Origin: Planococcus wigleyi
Lineage (GTDB): Bacteria > Bacillota > Bacilli > Bacillales_A > Planococcaceae
DNA: 64,000 nt
NCBI RefSeq assembly: GCF_014836985.1
Contig: NZ_JACSPU010000005.1
Location: forward strand, 1-64,000
Direction: 5' to 3'
In this document: positions 44,008 through 54,175 of the stretch, one piece after another
Numbering within the stretch: position 1 is the first letter of the stretch
Layout of the letters: each line of letters begins with the position of its first letter
Notes under the pieces: model-generated
Databases searched by the model: none
Told to the model about the DNA's origin: nothing
The model's input: the letters and a program-made list of their open reading frames with translations, nothing else
Program-made: the position numbers and the translations under genes

Positions 44008-44667
44008 TTACCGGATAACTTCACTGGTTGCCGCAATCGTTACGCCATGTAAAGCCTGTGTGGCTAATTTGTCAGCCTCTGCATTTTCTTTACGCGGAAT
44101 TAACTCGTATTCGGCTTGTATACCCAACTTCGTTATTTTTTCTTCAATTCGATTGGCCCAAGGAATCAGCTGTTCTTCAATTGTAGGCCATTCATTTGTC
44201 AGTCCATTGATGACGATGCGTGAATCTCCCATAAAACGGACGGGCAAATGATGGACTTCCAGGTATTCGAGCTCCTGCAAACAGAAATGGAGGGCAGCGT
44301 ATTCCGATTCATTATTCGATGTCAGCCCATCCAGTTTGGCATTGGTCCGCAAGCGATACGCTTTGCTGTTCTGCTCGTAATAAATCGCACAGCCAAGACC
44401 TGCAGTCCGGGTTGTCCGCTCATATCCTCCATCAAAATAGACAGTGATATTATGCGGTTCGGTTTCAATCCCCTTCAAATAAGCCTTGAGTTCCTTAACG
44501 GTCCAGCTGCTGTCGAACTGATCGGAAAAATGAAGATTTTTGACACGTCCGGTACGCTCCAAATCCTCTGCTATCACCAATGCTTCAGCTGCCGCCATTT
44601 CTTCAGAAACAAAAACCGCTTCCCGGCTTTTAGGAACCTTATAGGTCCACTCAATTCGGATTTTCAA
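44008..44667 (-). CDS. RNase HI-fold protein (YpeP/YpdQ-like)
   Basis: 219 residues. C-terminal RNase H domain with YFDGG, NNESEYAAL, MGDSRIVINGL and ENAEADKLA supplying the four acidic catalytic positions; N-terminal 70 residues are an unrelated alpha/beta extension as in Bacillus YpdQ-type proteins. It probably hydrolyses RNA in RNA-DNA hybrids, but some family members are inactive. Not part of an evident operon. Confidence 0.85.
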   Translation of the reverse strand: MKIRIEWTYKVPKSREAVFVSEEMAAAEALVIAEDLERTGRVKNLHFSDQFDSSWTVKELKAYLKGIETEPHNITVYFDGGYERTTRTAGLGCAIYYEQNSKAYRLRTNAKLDGLTSNNESEYAALHFCLQELEYLEVHHLPVRFMGDSRIVINGLTNEWPTIEEQLIPWANRIEEKITKLGIQAEYELIPRKENAEADKLATQALHGVTIAATSEVIR

Positions 44668-44706
44668 TCTCAGTCCCCATTTCCTGCCTATTCTGCTTAA
44701 GCATTC

Positions 44707-45360
44707 TTAAGCTTTGTCTTCCAGGCGTTTCAAATCGTCTTTATGCCCCATGACAATCAAAACATCACTTTGTTCAATCACTTCATCAATCGCCGGTGCG
44801 ATATTGACTTCTTCCTGTTTTTTGATTGCCAATACAATGCAATTGAATTCTTTGCGGATGTTCAAGTCCACTAAGTTTTTATTGGCCATTTTTTTAGAGG
44901 CGACCAGCTCGATGATGCTGTAATCATGTGAAAGATCGATATAATCCACAATGCTTTCCGAGTCCACATGATGGGCGACACGTATTCCCATTTCCTTTTC
45001 TGGTTGAATAACACGGTCAGCCCCGACTTTGTGAAGGATTTTTTCATGCTGGAGATCGCGAGCTTTCACCCAGACCTTGGGCAATCCGAGTTCCTTCAAC
45101 ATCAATGTGCACAAAACACTGGCCTGGAGGTTGTCTCCAATTGCAACAATGGCATGCTCAAAGTTGCGGACTCCCAAAGAGTTCAGCTGATTTTTGTCCG
45201 TTGCATCTGCAATGACGGTAAAAGACGCATAATCTCTTAAAGTATCGACTTTCTCCGGATCTGTATCGATGGCCATGATTTCATGTCCCATACTGTGCAA
45301 TTCTTTACAAACACTGCTGCCGAAACGGCCTAGCCCAATTACCACAATCTGTTTTTTCAC
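44707..45360 (-). CDS. Ktr potassium-uptake regulatory subunit (KtrA/KtrC type)
   Basis: 217 residues: RCK_N Rossmann domain starting VVIGLGRFGSSVCKEL, with the acid IDTD at the second strand, and an RCK_C domain beyond about residue 135. The octameric ring gates a KtrB/D channel on ATP/ADP and, in known relatives, c-di-AMP. No ktrB/D neighbour, as for B. subtilis ktrC. I saw no ydaO riboswitch upstream. Confidence 0.9.
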   Translation of the reverse strand: MKKQIVVIGLGRFGSSVCKELHSMGHEIMAIDTDPEKVDTLRDYASFTVIADATDKNQLNSLGVRNFEHAIVAIGDNLQASVLCTLMLKELGLPKVWVKARDLQHEKILHKVGADRVIQPEKEMGIRVAHHVDSESIVDYIDLSHDYSIIELVASKKMANKNLVDLNIRKEFNCIVLAIKKQEEVNIAPAIDEVIEQSDVLIVMGHKDDLKRLEDKA

Positions 45361-45505
45361 ACGTTTTCCTCTTTTCTTTTCCAGTTCATTACATTCACTG
45401 TATTCTCAAATTGAAAAGATTGCAATAAAAGGTGTTGGACTTTTAAATGGCGAATTGATACAAAGAAACTCTAAAGTCTCACTATTCTAACAAAGGAGGG
45501 TATCT

Positions 45506-46426
45506 ATGCAAACCTTGAAGTATACTTTAGTCGACGTCTTCACTGCAAAGGCTTTTGGTGGAAATCCATTAGCGGTTTTCCATGATGGATCAGGATTGGA
45601 ATCAAAGACCATGCAAAAAATAGCCAATGAACTGAATTTATCGGAGACAGCCTTTATCTGTCCGCCCCAAAAACCGCAAAATCAGGTCAGTCTCCGAATT
45701 TTCACGCCCCAGGTTGAATTGCCGATAGCGGGCCACCCCACCATTGGAACAGCTTATGTACTGGCGTATTTGAAAATGCTGCCTACACAGGATGGAATCA
45801 ATGAATGGACCATCGAAGAGAATTTCGGAGATATCAACGTCACTGTGCAAAAAGAAGCTGAGAAAATCATCAAAATTGAAATGATTCAGCCTCTCCCTGT
45901 TTTTGGCGAGACCTTGACGCGGCAAGCTCTCGTCGCGGATCTGCTGTCACTGCCAAAGAGCGAACTGGACTTCCGTTATCCGATTCAGACCGTTTCTTCT
46001 GGGTTGCCTTTCCTGTTTGTCCCTATCCGTTCACTTGCTGCTATGCGGGAAATCAACTTCCGCACCGATGTATGGGAACGCCATTTTAGCGGAGATCCCG
46101 ATCGCCAGCATATCTTCGCCTTTACTAATGAAACGGAAGAAGACAATTCCACTGTGCACTGCCGGATGTTCGCTCCTGCCATGGGCATTTCTGAAGATCC
46201 GGCAACAGGTGCCGCCTCAGGACCTCTCGGCGCATTTCTAGTCGAGCATGGTGCTGTTAGCCACATGGAAGAAGGGCTCTACACAATCCGCAGCGAGCAA
46301 GGCATCGAAATGGGGAGGCCGAGTTTTATCGACATTACGGTAGTGAAGAAAAAACAGAAATACAGAGAAGTGAAAATTGGCGGTTCCGCTATTGTGGTAG
46401 GGCAAGGAGAACTTTATGTTCCGTAA
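45506..46426 (+). CDS. PhzF-family protein
   Basis: 306 residues with PhzF/epimerase (diaminopimelate-epimerase fold) signature: VDVFTAKAFGGNPLAVF at the start, LNLSETAFI with the catalytic Glu, the IAGHPTIGTAYVL motif, and the C-terminal half SEDPATGAASGPLGAFL. It likely catalyses an isomerisation; substrate unknown, no phenazine genes around. Ribosome site AAAGGAGGG. Confidence 0.9.
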   Translation: MQTLKYTLVDVFTAKAFGGNPLAVFHDGSGLESKTMQKIANELNLSETAFICPPQKPQNQVSLRIFTPQVELPIAGHPTIGTAYVLAYLKMLPTQDGINEWTIEENFGDINVTVQKEAEKIIKIEMIQPLPVFGETLTRQALVADLLSLPKSELDFRYPIQTVSSGLPFLFVPIRSLAAMREINFRTDVWERHFSGDPDRQHIFAFTNETEEDNSTVHCRMFAPAMGISEDPATGAASGPLGAFLVEHGAVSHMEEGLYTIRSEQGIEMGRPSFIDITVVKKKQKYREVKIGGSAIVVGQGELYVP

Positions 46427-46494
46427 ACCTGGCTGGACAGTGACTTTTAAAAAGCTCTGCGCCTGAACTCAATCAGAACGGACAAAACCTTCTT

Positions 46495-47508
46495 TTAGTA
46501 GAAGGTTTCTTCCGTTTCTTCAATATGGACTTTTTCTCCAGTTTCCAACGAACGGTAGCAGGCATTAATGGTCCGCATGTTCTTTAATGTCGAATCCGCA
46601 GTGATGGCCGGATCCGTATCCGTTAAAATCGCATTTGAAAACTGTTCAATTTCCAGCCTGTAACTATCGCCTAAAATTCGTTCTTCGCGTGTAACGCCAC
46701 TTTTATGAACCAGTACGGTGCCGATATGGCCATTGAGATCCGGACGGAAAGCAAATGGCACTTTAAGGCTGCCTTCAGTACCAATCAGTTCATAGTCATT
46801 TCTGCTGACCATATCAAAACTGCAATCGAACAAGGCATGGACGCCGTTGCTCATTTTCATGCGCACAATTCCAGTCAAATCGATTCCAGTTGACGGATCA
46901 ATATCGCCTTCTGCCTGTACTTCCACTGGTTCAGCATCTGTCAAATGGTGGATCGCCTGTATGGCATAACATCCGACGTCATAGATGCTGCCCCCTCCCA
47001 TTGCGGCATCCATCCGGATATCCGATGAACGATTCTCCAAATAAAACGAGTGGCTGGATTTCATCAATTTGATTTCGCCGATTTCTCCTGAAGCAATGAT
47101 TTCTTTGGCACGGGCATGCTGCGGGTGCAATTGGTACATGAAGGCTTCCATCAATTTGACGCCAGCTTCCTTGCAAGCGGCAAACATTTCATCTGCTTCC
47201 AATTCAGACAATGCGATCGGTTTTTCACAAAGAATGTGCTTGCCTTTTTGTGCCGAGCGGATCACCCATTCTTTATGCAGATGGTTGGGAAGCGGAATAT
47301 AAACCGCATCAATTTCAGGGTCATCCAACAGTTCTTCATAACTTTCGTAAGCTTTGGGTATTTGCAGTTCCTCAGCTATCGCATGCACTTTGCTGGTTCG
47401 GCTCGCTATGGCGATAATTTCAGCATTGTCAGCGCGGCAAATCGCTGGAATGACTTGCGTTCTTCCAATCTGGGCTGTACTGAGGACTCCCCATCGAATT
47501 TTCTTCAT
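46495..47508 (-). CDS. Gfo/Idh/MocA-family oxidoreductase
   Basis: 337 residues. N-terminal Rossmann domain (GVLSTAQIGRTQVIPAI; catalytic-domain motif CEKPIA with Lys), C-terminal alpha/beta domain with GGGSIYDVGCYAI. Family members oxidise sugars or inositols with NAD(P). Nearest resemblance is to dehydrogenases such as glucose-fructose oxidoreductase-type or trans-1,2-dihydrobenzenediol dehydrogenases. A hairpin AAACCTTCT/AGAAGGTTT overlaps the stop. The neighbouring aldo/keto reductase and xylose genes hint at sugar metabolism. Confidence 0.88.
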   Translation of the reverse strand: MKKIRWGVLSTAQIGRTQVIPAICRADNAEIIAIASRTSKVHAIAEELQIPKAYESYEELLDDPEIDAVYIPLPNHLHKEWVIRSAQKGKHILCEKPIALSELEADEMFAACKEAGVKLMEAFMYQLHPQHARAKEIIASGEIGEIKLMKSSHSFYLENRSSDIRMDAAMGGGSIYDVGCYAIQAIHHLTDAEPVEVQAEGDIDPSTGIDLTGIVRMKMSNGVHALFDCSFDMVSRNDYELIGTEGSLKVPFAFRPDLNGHIGTVLVHKSGVTREERILGDSYRLEIEQFSNAILTDTDPAITADSTLKNMRTINACYRSLETGEKVHIEETEETFY

Positions 47509-47546
47509 ATCCTTCTCTCCTTTTAAACGTATAGGTATTCAAACAA

Positions 47547-47577
47547 ACCGCTAAAGGGACTTTTGCCCTTTAGCGGT
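47547..47577 (-). terminator. terminator of the aldo/keto reductase gene
   Basis: Minus-strand ACCGCTAAAGGG / CCCTTTAGCGGT followed by TTGTTTG. Confidence 0.85.
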
Positions 47578-47589
47578 AAGATTCTTCTA

Positions 47590-48573
47590 TTAATATACGC
47601 CTCTGATTTCCGGATGGACGCGTTCTTTATAGAATTGCGCCAATCGGTCGATTTCTTCAGGGGTATATTCCCGGGCATCCAATGCTTTCAGGTTGTCTTC
47701 TGCCTGCGCAACACTTCGGAATCCTGGAATGACGGAAGTGACCGCTTCCTGCTGCAAGATCCATTTCAATGCAGCTTGCGTCCGGTTTCCACGGCCTTCT
47801 GCAATCCATGCAAGCTCGTCGCTTAATTCTACGCCTTTAGCAAACTCAAGTCCCGCAAACGTTTCTCCGACATTGAACGCCTCGCCGTCACGGTTGAAGT
47901 TTCGGTGATCGTCAGCTTCAAACTGTGAATCCACCTTGAATTTACCAGTTAATAATCCGCTGGCAAGAGGAACACGTGCCAGTATGCCGACATTCTTTTC
48001 AATTGCTTTTGGAAAGAGTTCTTCCAGGGGTTTTTGGCGGAATAAATTGAAAATCACCTGCAGACTGCTGACATTCGGATTTTCCAGACAGAGAAGCCCT
48101 TCTTCCACGGTTTCAACGCTGACTCCGTATGCACGGATTTTCCCTTGCACTTTCAGTTTATCCAGCACTTCAAATACACTGCCATCCTGTAAAATTTCCA
48201 TTGGCGGGCAATGAATTTGAAGCAGGTCAAGTTGCTCACGCCCTAGACGCTTCAAGCTCGCTTCAGTGTATTTTGAAACTTGTTCCATCGAGTAAGTCTT
48301 AGGGTCATGAATATCTCCAGCCCGGCAAAACTTAGTGGCGATATGGATTTCTTCGTGTTTCCCTTTAGTCGCTTTTCCCAATAACTCTTCACTGTGTCCG
48401 TCGCCATAGACATCTGCCGTATCAAAGAAATTTACACCTTGTTCCATGGCGTATTCCAATGCTTTTAAAGATTCCTGATCATTGGTATTTCCCCAAGACC
48501 CTCCAATTGCCCAAGTCCCGAAACTCAATTCACTGATTTTCATGCCTGTCTTGCCCAGTTCGCGATAGTTCAT
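47590..48573 (-). CDS. aldo/keto reductase
   Basis: 327 residues from the ATG after GAGGTGA. AKR barrel with GKTGMKISELSFGTWAIGG start, catalytic Asp/Tyr in DTADVYGDG, Lys in ATKFCR, His in LQIHCPP and tail SVIPGFRSVAQAE. It is like YqkF/YcsN-type AKRs. Placed between the Gfo/Idh/MocA gene and xylB; each has its own terminator, so co-regulation is not shown. Confidence 0.88.
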   Translation of the reverse strand: MNYRELGKTGMKISELSFGTWAIGGSWGNTNDQESLKALEYAMEQGVNFFDTADVYGDGHSEELLGKATKGKHEEIHIATKFCRAGDIHDPKTYSMEQVSKYTEASLKRLGREQLDLLQIHCPPMEILQDGSVFEVLDKLKVQGKIRAYGVSVETVEEGLLCLENPNVSSLQVIFNLFRQKPLEELFPKAIEKNVGILARVPLASGLLTGKFKVDSQFEADDHRNFNRDGEAFNVGETFAGLEFAKGVELSDELAWIAEGRGNRTQAALKWILQQEAVTSVIPGFRSVAQAEDNLKALDAREYTPEEIDRLAQFYKERVHPEIRGVY

Positions 48574-48611
48574 TCCAGTCACCTCTTCTTAAGATTGGGG
48601 TTTTATTACCC

Positions 48612-48641
48612 AAAAAACCTCAACTGTTTAGTTGAGGTTCT
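48612..48641 (-). terminator. xylAB operon terminator
   Basis: Minus-strand AACCTCAAC / GTTGAGGTT followed by TTTTTGGG. Confidence 0.88.
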
Positions 48642-48651
48642 ATTTTGGCAG

Positions 48652-50151
48652 TCACTTGCGAAATTCCAAAAGTTTGCTATTCAAATCTTTCGTGTTTTCA
48701 TAAACTTGCTGATAAATTGGAAACAGCTTTTTATAAGCCAGAACATTTTCTTCGATCGGGAGATATTGCTTATCTTCCTGCAAAAATGCATCCGCGCATT
48801 CCTGCAATGTCGGGAACCAGGAACAACCAAAAGCTGCGAGCATTGCTGCCCCCATCCCTGGGCCTTGTTCACTGGTCAGGCGAACAATTTTCGCATCGAA
48901 GATGTCGGCTTGCATTTGAAGCCAGTCTGCATTTTGTGCTCCGCCTCCGATGGATACAATGGTATCAATCGTTTTGCCGTTTTCTCTGAAGATCGAAATG
49001 GACTCTTGCAGCGAAAACGTGATTCCTTCCAGAACTGCACGCGCAAAATCTTTCCGGCGATGTGAGCCGTCCATTCCGATAAAACTGCCGCGAATCACAG
49101 CATCCGCATGTGGAGTTCTTTCCCCAACCAGATACGGTGTAAACACCAATCCATTAGATCCGGCCGGTACTTGGTCGATGTCAGACAACAGCTCATCAAA
49201 TGACACTTCCGGCGCGAAAGTTTCTTTGAACCAGCTTAAGCTATACCCGGCTGCTAAAGTCACACCCATTGTATAGAATACATTCGGTGCAGCATGATTG
49301 AAATAATGGACTTTGCCGCCAAAATCCTTATTTCCTTGCGCTTCATAAGATAAGACAACGCCGGAAGTCCCGATGCTGCATAACGTTTTGCCTTCTTCTA
49401 AAATCCCCGCTCCGATCGCTCCACAAGCATTATCGGCACCACCAGCAAAAACGCGAGTGGATTCGGACAACCCGGAAGCTGAAGCGAATTCGCTTACGAC
49501 AGTTCCCACTTCTTCATGCGACTCGACTAACGGAGGGCATATCGAAAAATCCAGTTCCAATAAATCACAGATTTCCCGGCTCCACTGTTTGCGAGTGACA
49601 TCCAGCAAAAGCGTCCCTGCTGCATCGGACAATTCCATTTGGAGTTTGCCTGTTAACTTATAGCGCAAATAATCTTTCGGCAGCACAAAGGATTTTACCT
49701 TTTTGAAAATTGCCGGCTCATGTTTCTGAACCCACAGGATTTTCGGCAAAGTAAAACCTTCCAATGCCGGGTTTTTTGTAATTTCCAGCAGCTTTTCCTG
49801 TCCAATCACATCATAAATCTGCTGGCATTCAGCTGTTGTCCGCGTATCATTCCACAAGATGGCCGGACGCAGCACTTCATTGTTCTCGTCCAACAAAACC
49901 AGTCCGTGCATTTGACCGGAAAAACTGATGCCTTCGATATCTTCTGCATTTCCGCCGAAGATGCCCAGCAATTCTTTTAGCCCAGCAGCCGTCTGATCCA
50001 CCCAATGCTGTGGATCCTGTTCGCTGTAGCCGTTCTTTTCATGGATCAGCGGGTACGGTTTCGATACAGTTTCAACAACCGCCCCTTGCTGGTCCACCAA
50101 TAAAATCTTTACAGCGCTTGTTCCCAAATCGACGCCAATTACATATTTCAT
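48652..50151 (-). CDS. xylB: xylulokinase
   Basis: 499 residues of the FGGY kinase family. It phosphorylates D-xylulose to xylulose-5-phosphate. Motifs are VIGVDLGTSAVKILL at the N-terminus, the substrate-binding QMHGLV, FAGGADNACGAIGAG, and the ATP region GGGAQNADWLQMQADI. It lies 30 bp after xylA and shares its promoter with the XylR operator and cre site. Confidence 0.95.
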   Translation of the reverse strand: MKYVIGVDLGTSAVKILLVDQQGAVVETVSKPYPLIHEKNGYSEQDPQHWVDQTAAGLKELLGIFGGNAEDIEGISFSGQMHGLVLLDENNEVLRPAILWNDTRTTAECQQIYDVIGQEKLLEITKNPALEGFTLPKILWVQKHEPAIFKKVKSFVLPKDYLRYKLTGKLQMELSDAAGTLLLDVTRKQWSREICDLLELDFSICPPLVESHEEVGTVVSEFASASGLSESTRVFAGGADNACGAIGAGILEEGKTLCSIGTSGVVLSYEAQGNKDFGGKVHYFNHAAPNVFYTMGVTLAAGYSLSWFKETFAPEVSFDELLSDIDQVPAGSNGLVFTPYLVGERTPHADAVIRGSFIGMDGSHRRKDFARAVLEGITFSLQESISIFRENGKTIDTIVSIGGGAQNADWLQMQADIFDAKIVRLTSEQGPGMGAAMLAAFGCSWFPTLQECADAFLQEDKQYLPIEENVLAYKKLFPIYQQVYENTKDLNSKLLEFRK

Positions 50152-50181
50152 AAAGTCAGCTCTCCCACTCTGGAAACTTTC

Positions 50182-51504
50182 TTATTTTGCGAAAGCCTGC
50201 AGCAAGTATTGGTTGATTGTCGCTTTGATCTGTTCAAGGCGTCCAGACGTTTGCTTGATATCGGTAATGCCAAATGCATAATCTTCAAGTTGGTGGAAAT
50301 CAGTGTTGCCGTTGACGATATCCAATCCAATTCCAGATGTATACGTTTCGTATCGGCTGCTCACTACATTTTCAAGCACTTTATCGTCAATCAGCTGCTG
50401 CGCGACTTTCAAGCCGACAGCGAAAGCGTCCATTCCTGCAATGTGCGCATGGAACAAATCGTCCTGTTCAAATGATCCTCTTCTTACTTTGGCATCAAAG
50501 TTCAAGCCGCCGCGCCCAAGTCCGCCATTTTTAAGGATTTCATACATCGCCAAAGTGGTTGACCACAGATCAGTCGGAAACTCATCGGTATCCCAGCCCA
50601 ATAGTGGATCGCCTTGGTTGGCATCGACAGATCCCAGCATATTGTTGATGCGTGCATAATGAAGTTCGTGTTCAAATGTATGGCCAGCAAGCGTCGCGTG
50701 ATTGGCCTCGATATTGAATTTGAATTTATCGTCCAGGTTATAGCTCTGCAAAAATGCGTGTGCTGTCGCTACATCGTAATCATATTGATGTGTAGAAGGT
50801 TCTTTCGGTTTTGGTTCGATCAGGAATTGGGCATCAAAACCGATTTCCTTCGCGTAGTCCGCAGCCATGTGGTAGAAGCGGCCCAAGTTATCCAGCTCCA
50901 GTTTCATATCGGTATTCAACAGCGTTTCGTAGCCTTCACGCCCGCCCCAGAATACATAGTTTTCAGCACCAAGTTCCTTGCCGACTTCAAGACCTTTTTT
51001 CACTTTCGCCGCAGAATAGGCAAAGACGTCTGCATGGCTTGAAGTTGCTGCTCCGTGAACAAAGCGTGGATGCGTAAAGTTGTTAGCTGTATTCCACAGC
51101 AATTTCGCTTTGCTGTCTTTCATGTAATCTTTGATCATCCCAACGATTTCGTCCAAGTTTTTATTGGACTCTCTCAAATTGCTGCCTTCCGGTGCAATGT
51201 CAACATCATGGAAGCAGAAAAATGGTACATCCATTTTTTCATAAAATTCAAAAGAAGCTTCAACTCTCGCTTTTGCTAAGTCCATCCCTTGTAAACGATC
51301 CCATGAACGGACCATACTTCCGGCACCGAATGGATCAGAACCGTCCATTGTAAATGTATGCCAATAAGACACTGCGTAGCGAAGAGTTTCCTCCATTGTT
51401 TTTCCGCCGATTTTTTCTTCCGGGTTGTAGAATTTGAAAGCGAATGGATTTTTTGAAGTTGCTCCTTCAAATTTTATCTTTTCAATTCCTGTGAAATGTG
51501 CCAT
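50182..51504 (-). CDS. xylA: xylose isomerase
   Basis: 440 residues from the ATG after GGAGG; the five upstream codons include a non-preferred start. It converts D-xylose to D-xylulose with two divalent metal ions. The catalytic His is in [12 protein letters not shown], and the metal/substrate regions are [37 protein letters not shown] and [17 protein letters not shown]. First gene of xylAB. Confidence 0.97.
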   Translation of the reverse strand: MAHFTGIEKIKFEGATSKNPFAFKFYNPEEKIGGKTMEETLRYAVSYWHTFTMDGSDPFGAGSMVRSWDRLQGMDLAKARVEASFEFYEKMDVPFFCFHDVDIAPEGSNLRESNKNLDEIVGMIKDYMKDSKAKLLWNTANNFTHPRFVHGAATSSHADVFAYSAAKVKKGLEVGKELGAENYVFWGGREGYETLLNTDMKLELDNLGRFYHMAADYAKEIGFDAQFLIEPKPKEPSTHQYDYDVATAHAFLQSYNLDDKFKFNIEANHATLAGHTFEHELHYARINNMLGSVDANQGDPLLGWDTDEFPTDLWSTTLAMYEILKNGGLGRGGLNFDAKVRRGSFEQDDLFHAHIAGMDAFAVGLKVAQQLIDDKVLENVVSSRYETYTSGIGLDIVNGNTDFHQLEDYAFGITDIKQTSGRLEQIKATINQYLLQAFAK

Positions 51505-51565
51505 GTTCCATACCTCCAATATAATTTTAGTTCTACGAATATGTACTAATATTTAGACTTGTTAG

Positions 51566-51627
51566 TGAAAAGGCTTTCATTAAGGATTATAGCAAGTTAT
51601 AATTAGTTTGTCTATTGATTAAACAAA
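51566..51627 (-). promoter_or_regulatory. xylA promoter with XylR operator and cre site
   Basis: Minus-strand -35 TAGACA (51609-51614), 17-bp spacer, -10 TATAAT (51586-51591). The 21-bp XylR operator TTTGTCTA-5 bp-TAAACAAA (51607-51627) covers the -35. A near-consensus cre box, TGAAAAGGCTTTCA (51566-51579), lies just downstream of the -10. XylR repression and CcpA control are predicted. Confidence 0.82.
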
Positions 51628-51713
51628 GTTTCTGTAAGCTTTTAAATGAGTTTTTTTGGCACGTGAGGTATGCTTTTATAAATCATTGAAATTTAGGATA
51701 GAGGCGGTTGTTA

Positions 51714-52349
51714 ATGAATACTGTAAGCAATTATATCTATACGGCATTGGAATGGATCACCCGTTTCGCTTATTTGAATTTACTATGGGTTGTCTTTACC
51801 CTATTAGGGGGGGTCTTGTTCGGATTTTATCCTGCCACTACTTCCATGTTTGCCATTTGCCGTGAATGGCTGAAAGGCAATGCGGATCTTCCGCTTTTCA
51901 ACTCTTTCTGGGAATTCTATAAGAAAGAGTTTCTGAAAAGCAATCTTCTTGGCGTCTTTATCAATGTACTGCTTTTGCTTATTGCGTTGGATATCTTCTA
52001 CATCCAAACAAGCCCGAATGAACAATTGGATTGGACGTATGTTCCGCTTTTTGCATTCATCCTGCTATTCACTTTTTTTCTGTTTTATCTGTTCCCGTCC
52101 TTTGTGCACTTTGATGTCAAGGTGCCCCAAGTCATCAAAAATGCTTTTCTTCTTATGCTCGTCAATCCAGTAGCCACTGCAGTCATTGTTCTATGCTTTG
52201 TTCCATTATTCTTTATCATGAGATTGTTTCCAGCCCTGGCCTTTCTGTTCGGCGGAAGCTTATACGCTTTTCTGACCATGTGGATGGCGATGTATGCCTT
52301 CGGAAAAACCCATAAAAAAGCTTCACACCAAAGGGGATCTCTTCCTTAA
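51714..52349 (+). CDS. YesL-family (DUF624) membrane protein
   Basis: 211 residues, five to six helices, from the ATG with AGAGGCGG 6 nt upstream. DUF624/YesL proteins typically neighbour CUT1 sugar ABC transporter genes, as yesL precedes yesO-P-Q in B. subtilis. Here it lies beside the sugar ABC operon and xylA, convergent to the former. Its role is unknown. Its 3' end is folded into the terminator. Confidence 0.85.
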   Translation: MNTVSNYIYTALEWITRFAYLNLLWVVFTLLGGVLFGFYPATTSMFAICREWLKGNADLPLFNSFWEFYKKEFLKSNLLGVFINVLLLLIALDIFYIQTSPNEQLDWTYVPLFAFILLFTFFLFYLFPSFVHFDVKVPQVIKNAFLLMLVNPVATAVIVLCFVPLFFIMRLFPALAFLFGGSLYAFLTMWMAMYAFGKTHKKASHQRGSLP

Positions 52350-52365
52350 AGTGTGAAGCTTTTTC
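52315..52365. terminator. bidirectional terminator between yesL-like gene and ABC operon
   Basis: AAAGCTTCACAC / GTGTGAAGCTTTTT; the left arm is inside the last codons of the yesL-like gene and the right arm follows its stop. Confidence 0.85.
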
Positions 52366-52367
52366 AT

Positions 52368-53195
52368 TTATCCTTTTACTGCACTCGAGGAAATTCCCTC
52401 AACCACTTTATTGCTGAAGAAGATGAAGGCCACAATGATCGGCAGGACGCTGATGACCAACGTCGCTCCAATTGCACCCCAATCGGTCATGTACTGTCCG
52501 ATGAAGTTTTGGATTCCCACTGTCAGTGTCTTGTACTTTTCTGAACTGATGAACGTATTGACAAATACAAACTCATTCCAGTTATAGATCATGTTAATGA
52601 CCACAGTTGTCGCCAAAATCGGTGACGTCATCGGTAAGATGATTTGGAAAAACATCCGGTGAATGGAGCAACCGTCGATTATGGCAGCTTCTTCTATTTC
52701 GTGAGGCAAAGTGTAGTAGAAGCCCAACAGGATCATTAAGGTGATGGGCAAATTATATGCCGTATACGTAATGACAATCGATATCGGATTGTCGATTAAA
52801 TCCACACTCAAAAACATGCTGTAAAGCGGAATCAGGGCTGAATGAATCGGAATCATCAAGCCGACCATGAAAAGGCCGAGCACCAACCCGCTCAATTTCC
52901 ACTTCAAACGCGTAATCGCGAAAGCCGCCATACTGGCAAAAAGGACTGTCAAAATGATGGCCAGCACTGTAATCCAGACACTGTTGAAGAAGTAGGTTCC
53001 AATGCCGCCATTCCAGACTTTTTCGTAATTTTCCCATCTGAATTCTGAAGGCAGAGCGAATGGAGAACCTGCAAAAATTTCATTATTGTCTTTTAATGAG
53101 AATAGGAACAGCCAAATCAATGGCAGGATTTGAAACAATCCAACGATGATCAAAGCCAGGTAAAGAAAGAAATAACCAATGCGGCGCATTTTCAT
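52368..53195 (-). CDS. sugar ABC transporter permease (MalG/CUT1 type)
   Basis: 275 residues, six helices, ending with the EAA-loop motif LPHEIEEAAIIDGCSIHRMFFQIILPM (shown in part by EEAAIIDGCS). Forms the membrane channel with the preceding permease. 7 bp from its neighbour. No ATPase is encoded in the operon; a shared MsmX-type ATPase is expected. Confidence 0.93.
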   Translation of the reverse strand: MKMRRIGYFFLYLALIIVGLFQILPLIWLFLFSLKDNNEIFAGSPFALPSEFRWENYEKVWNGGIGTYFFNSVWITVLAIILTVLFASMAAFAITRLKWKLSGLVLGLFMVGLMIPIHSALIPLYSMFLSVDLIDNPISIVITYTAYNLPITLMILLGFYYTLPHEIEEAAIIDGCSIHRMFFQIILPMTSPILATTVVINMIYNWNEFVFVNTFISSEKYKTLTVGIQNFIGQYMTDWGAIGATLVISVLPIIVAFIFFSNKVVEGISSSAVKG

Positions 53196-53202
53196 GCCTC
53201 CT

Positions 53203-54081
53203 TTAGTATTCGAGCTTGTCTTTGGTTTCGGTCAGTTTGCGGATGATCAGTGTAACGATCAACGTAATGATCAATAACAGGAAGCCGATGGCACTGCCGT
53301 ATCCAAAGTTATAATTGGAGAAAGCGAGTTTGTACATATAAGATGCCATAACTTCACTGGCTCCGTTCGGTCCGCCTGCAGTCATTACATAAATCAAATC
53401 GAAGTATTTCAGTGATCCCACAATGGCTAACACAATTGTCACACTGACCACTTCTTTGATCAGCGGCAACTTAATGCGTGTCGCAATCTGGAAAGCAGAA
53501 GCCCCATCGATTCGGGCAGCCTCTATCAACGACTCGGGAATATTCTTTAATGCCGCATAATAGATCAAGATATAAAAGCCGGCATATTGCCATAGGATCG
53601 GAACGAATATGGCAAACAATACAATAGAAGGATTCGCTAACCACAATGGCGGATTCTCCACCCCGATGCTCATCAGGAAGACGTTTAGAATACCATTGGA
53701 AGGATTGTAGATTTTTACCCATAGTTGTGCAATGGCAACCGAAGACAACAGCATGGGAATCAAATAGATTTTGCGCAGCAAATCTGCTCCTTTAATTTTG
53801 GAAGCCAATATAAAGGAGACCGTCAAATAAATGACCAAACTTAACGTAGAAAAGATTGCCAGTAAAAACGAATGGAAGGCACTGTTCCAGAAAAGCTTGT
53901 CTTGAATTCCTTGGATGTAATTCTCTAACCCGATAAAGGTTTTTTCTCCTATGCCATCCCAATCCATCAAGCCATAATACCCTGATAAACCCAAGGGGAT
54001 GAAAACGAGGATCAGAAGCAGGAGAAGAGCCGGTGCAATATAGAAAGCGATATAGAATTTATTGGACATTACTTTGTTCAT
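53203..54081 (-). CDS. sugar ABC transporter permease (MalF/CUT1 type)
   Basis: 292 residues from the ATG after TGGGGTTG. Six helices, with the EAA-loop motif PESLIEAARIDGASAFQIATRIKLP (part: EAARIDGASA). First permease of a CUT1 importer, downstream of a binding protein gene and a terminator-like hairpin. Confidence 0.93.
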   Translation of the reverse strand: MNKVMSNKFYIAFYIAPALLLLLILVFIPLGLSGYYGLMDWDGIGEKTFIGLENYIQGIQDKLFWNSAFHSFLLAIFSTLSLVIYLTVSFILASKIKGADLLRKIYLIPMLLSSVAIAQLWVKIYNPSNGILNVFLMSIGVENPPLWLANPSIVLFAIFVPILWQYAGFYILIYYAALKNIPESLIEAARIDGASAFQIATRIKLPLIKEVVSVTIVLAIVGSLKYFDLIYVMTAGGPNGASEVMASYMYKLAFSNYNFGYGSAIGFLLLIITLIVTLIIRKLTETKDKLEY

Positions 54082-54111
54082 ACCATTCAACCCCACATCT
54101 TAGAAAATAGA

Positions 54112-54144
54112 AGGGGACATTCCACAAGTTAGGATATGTCCCCT
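54112..54144 (-). terminator. attenuator between binding-protein and permease genes
   Basis: AGGGGACAT / ATGTCCCCT hairpin with T-rich flanks on the minus strand. It likely lets only part of transcription enter the permease genes, giving excess binding protein. Confidence 0.75.
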
Positions 54145-54175
54145 CTTTTTAATTAGATTTTTTTAAGAAGCTTTA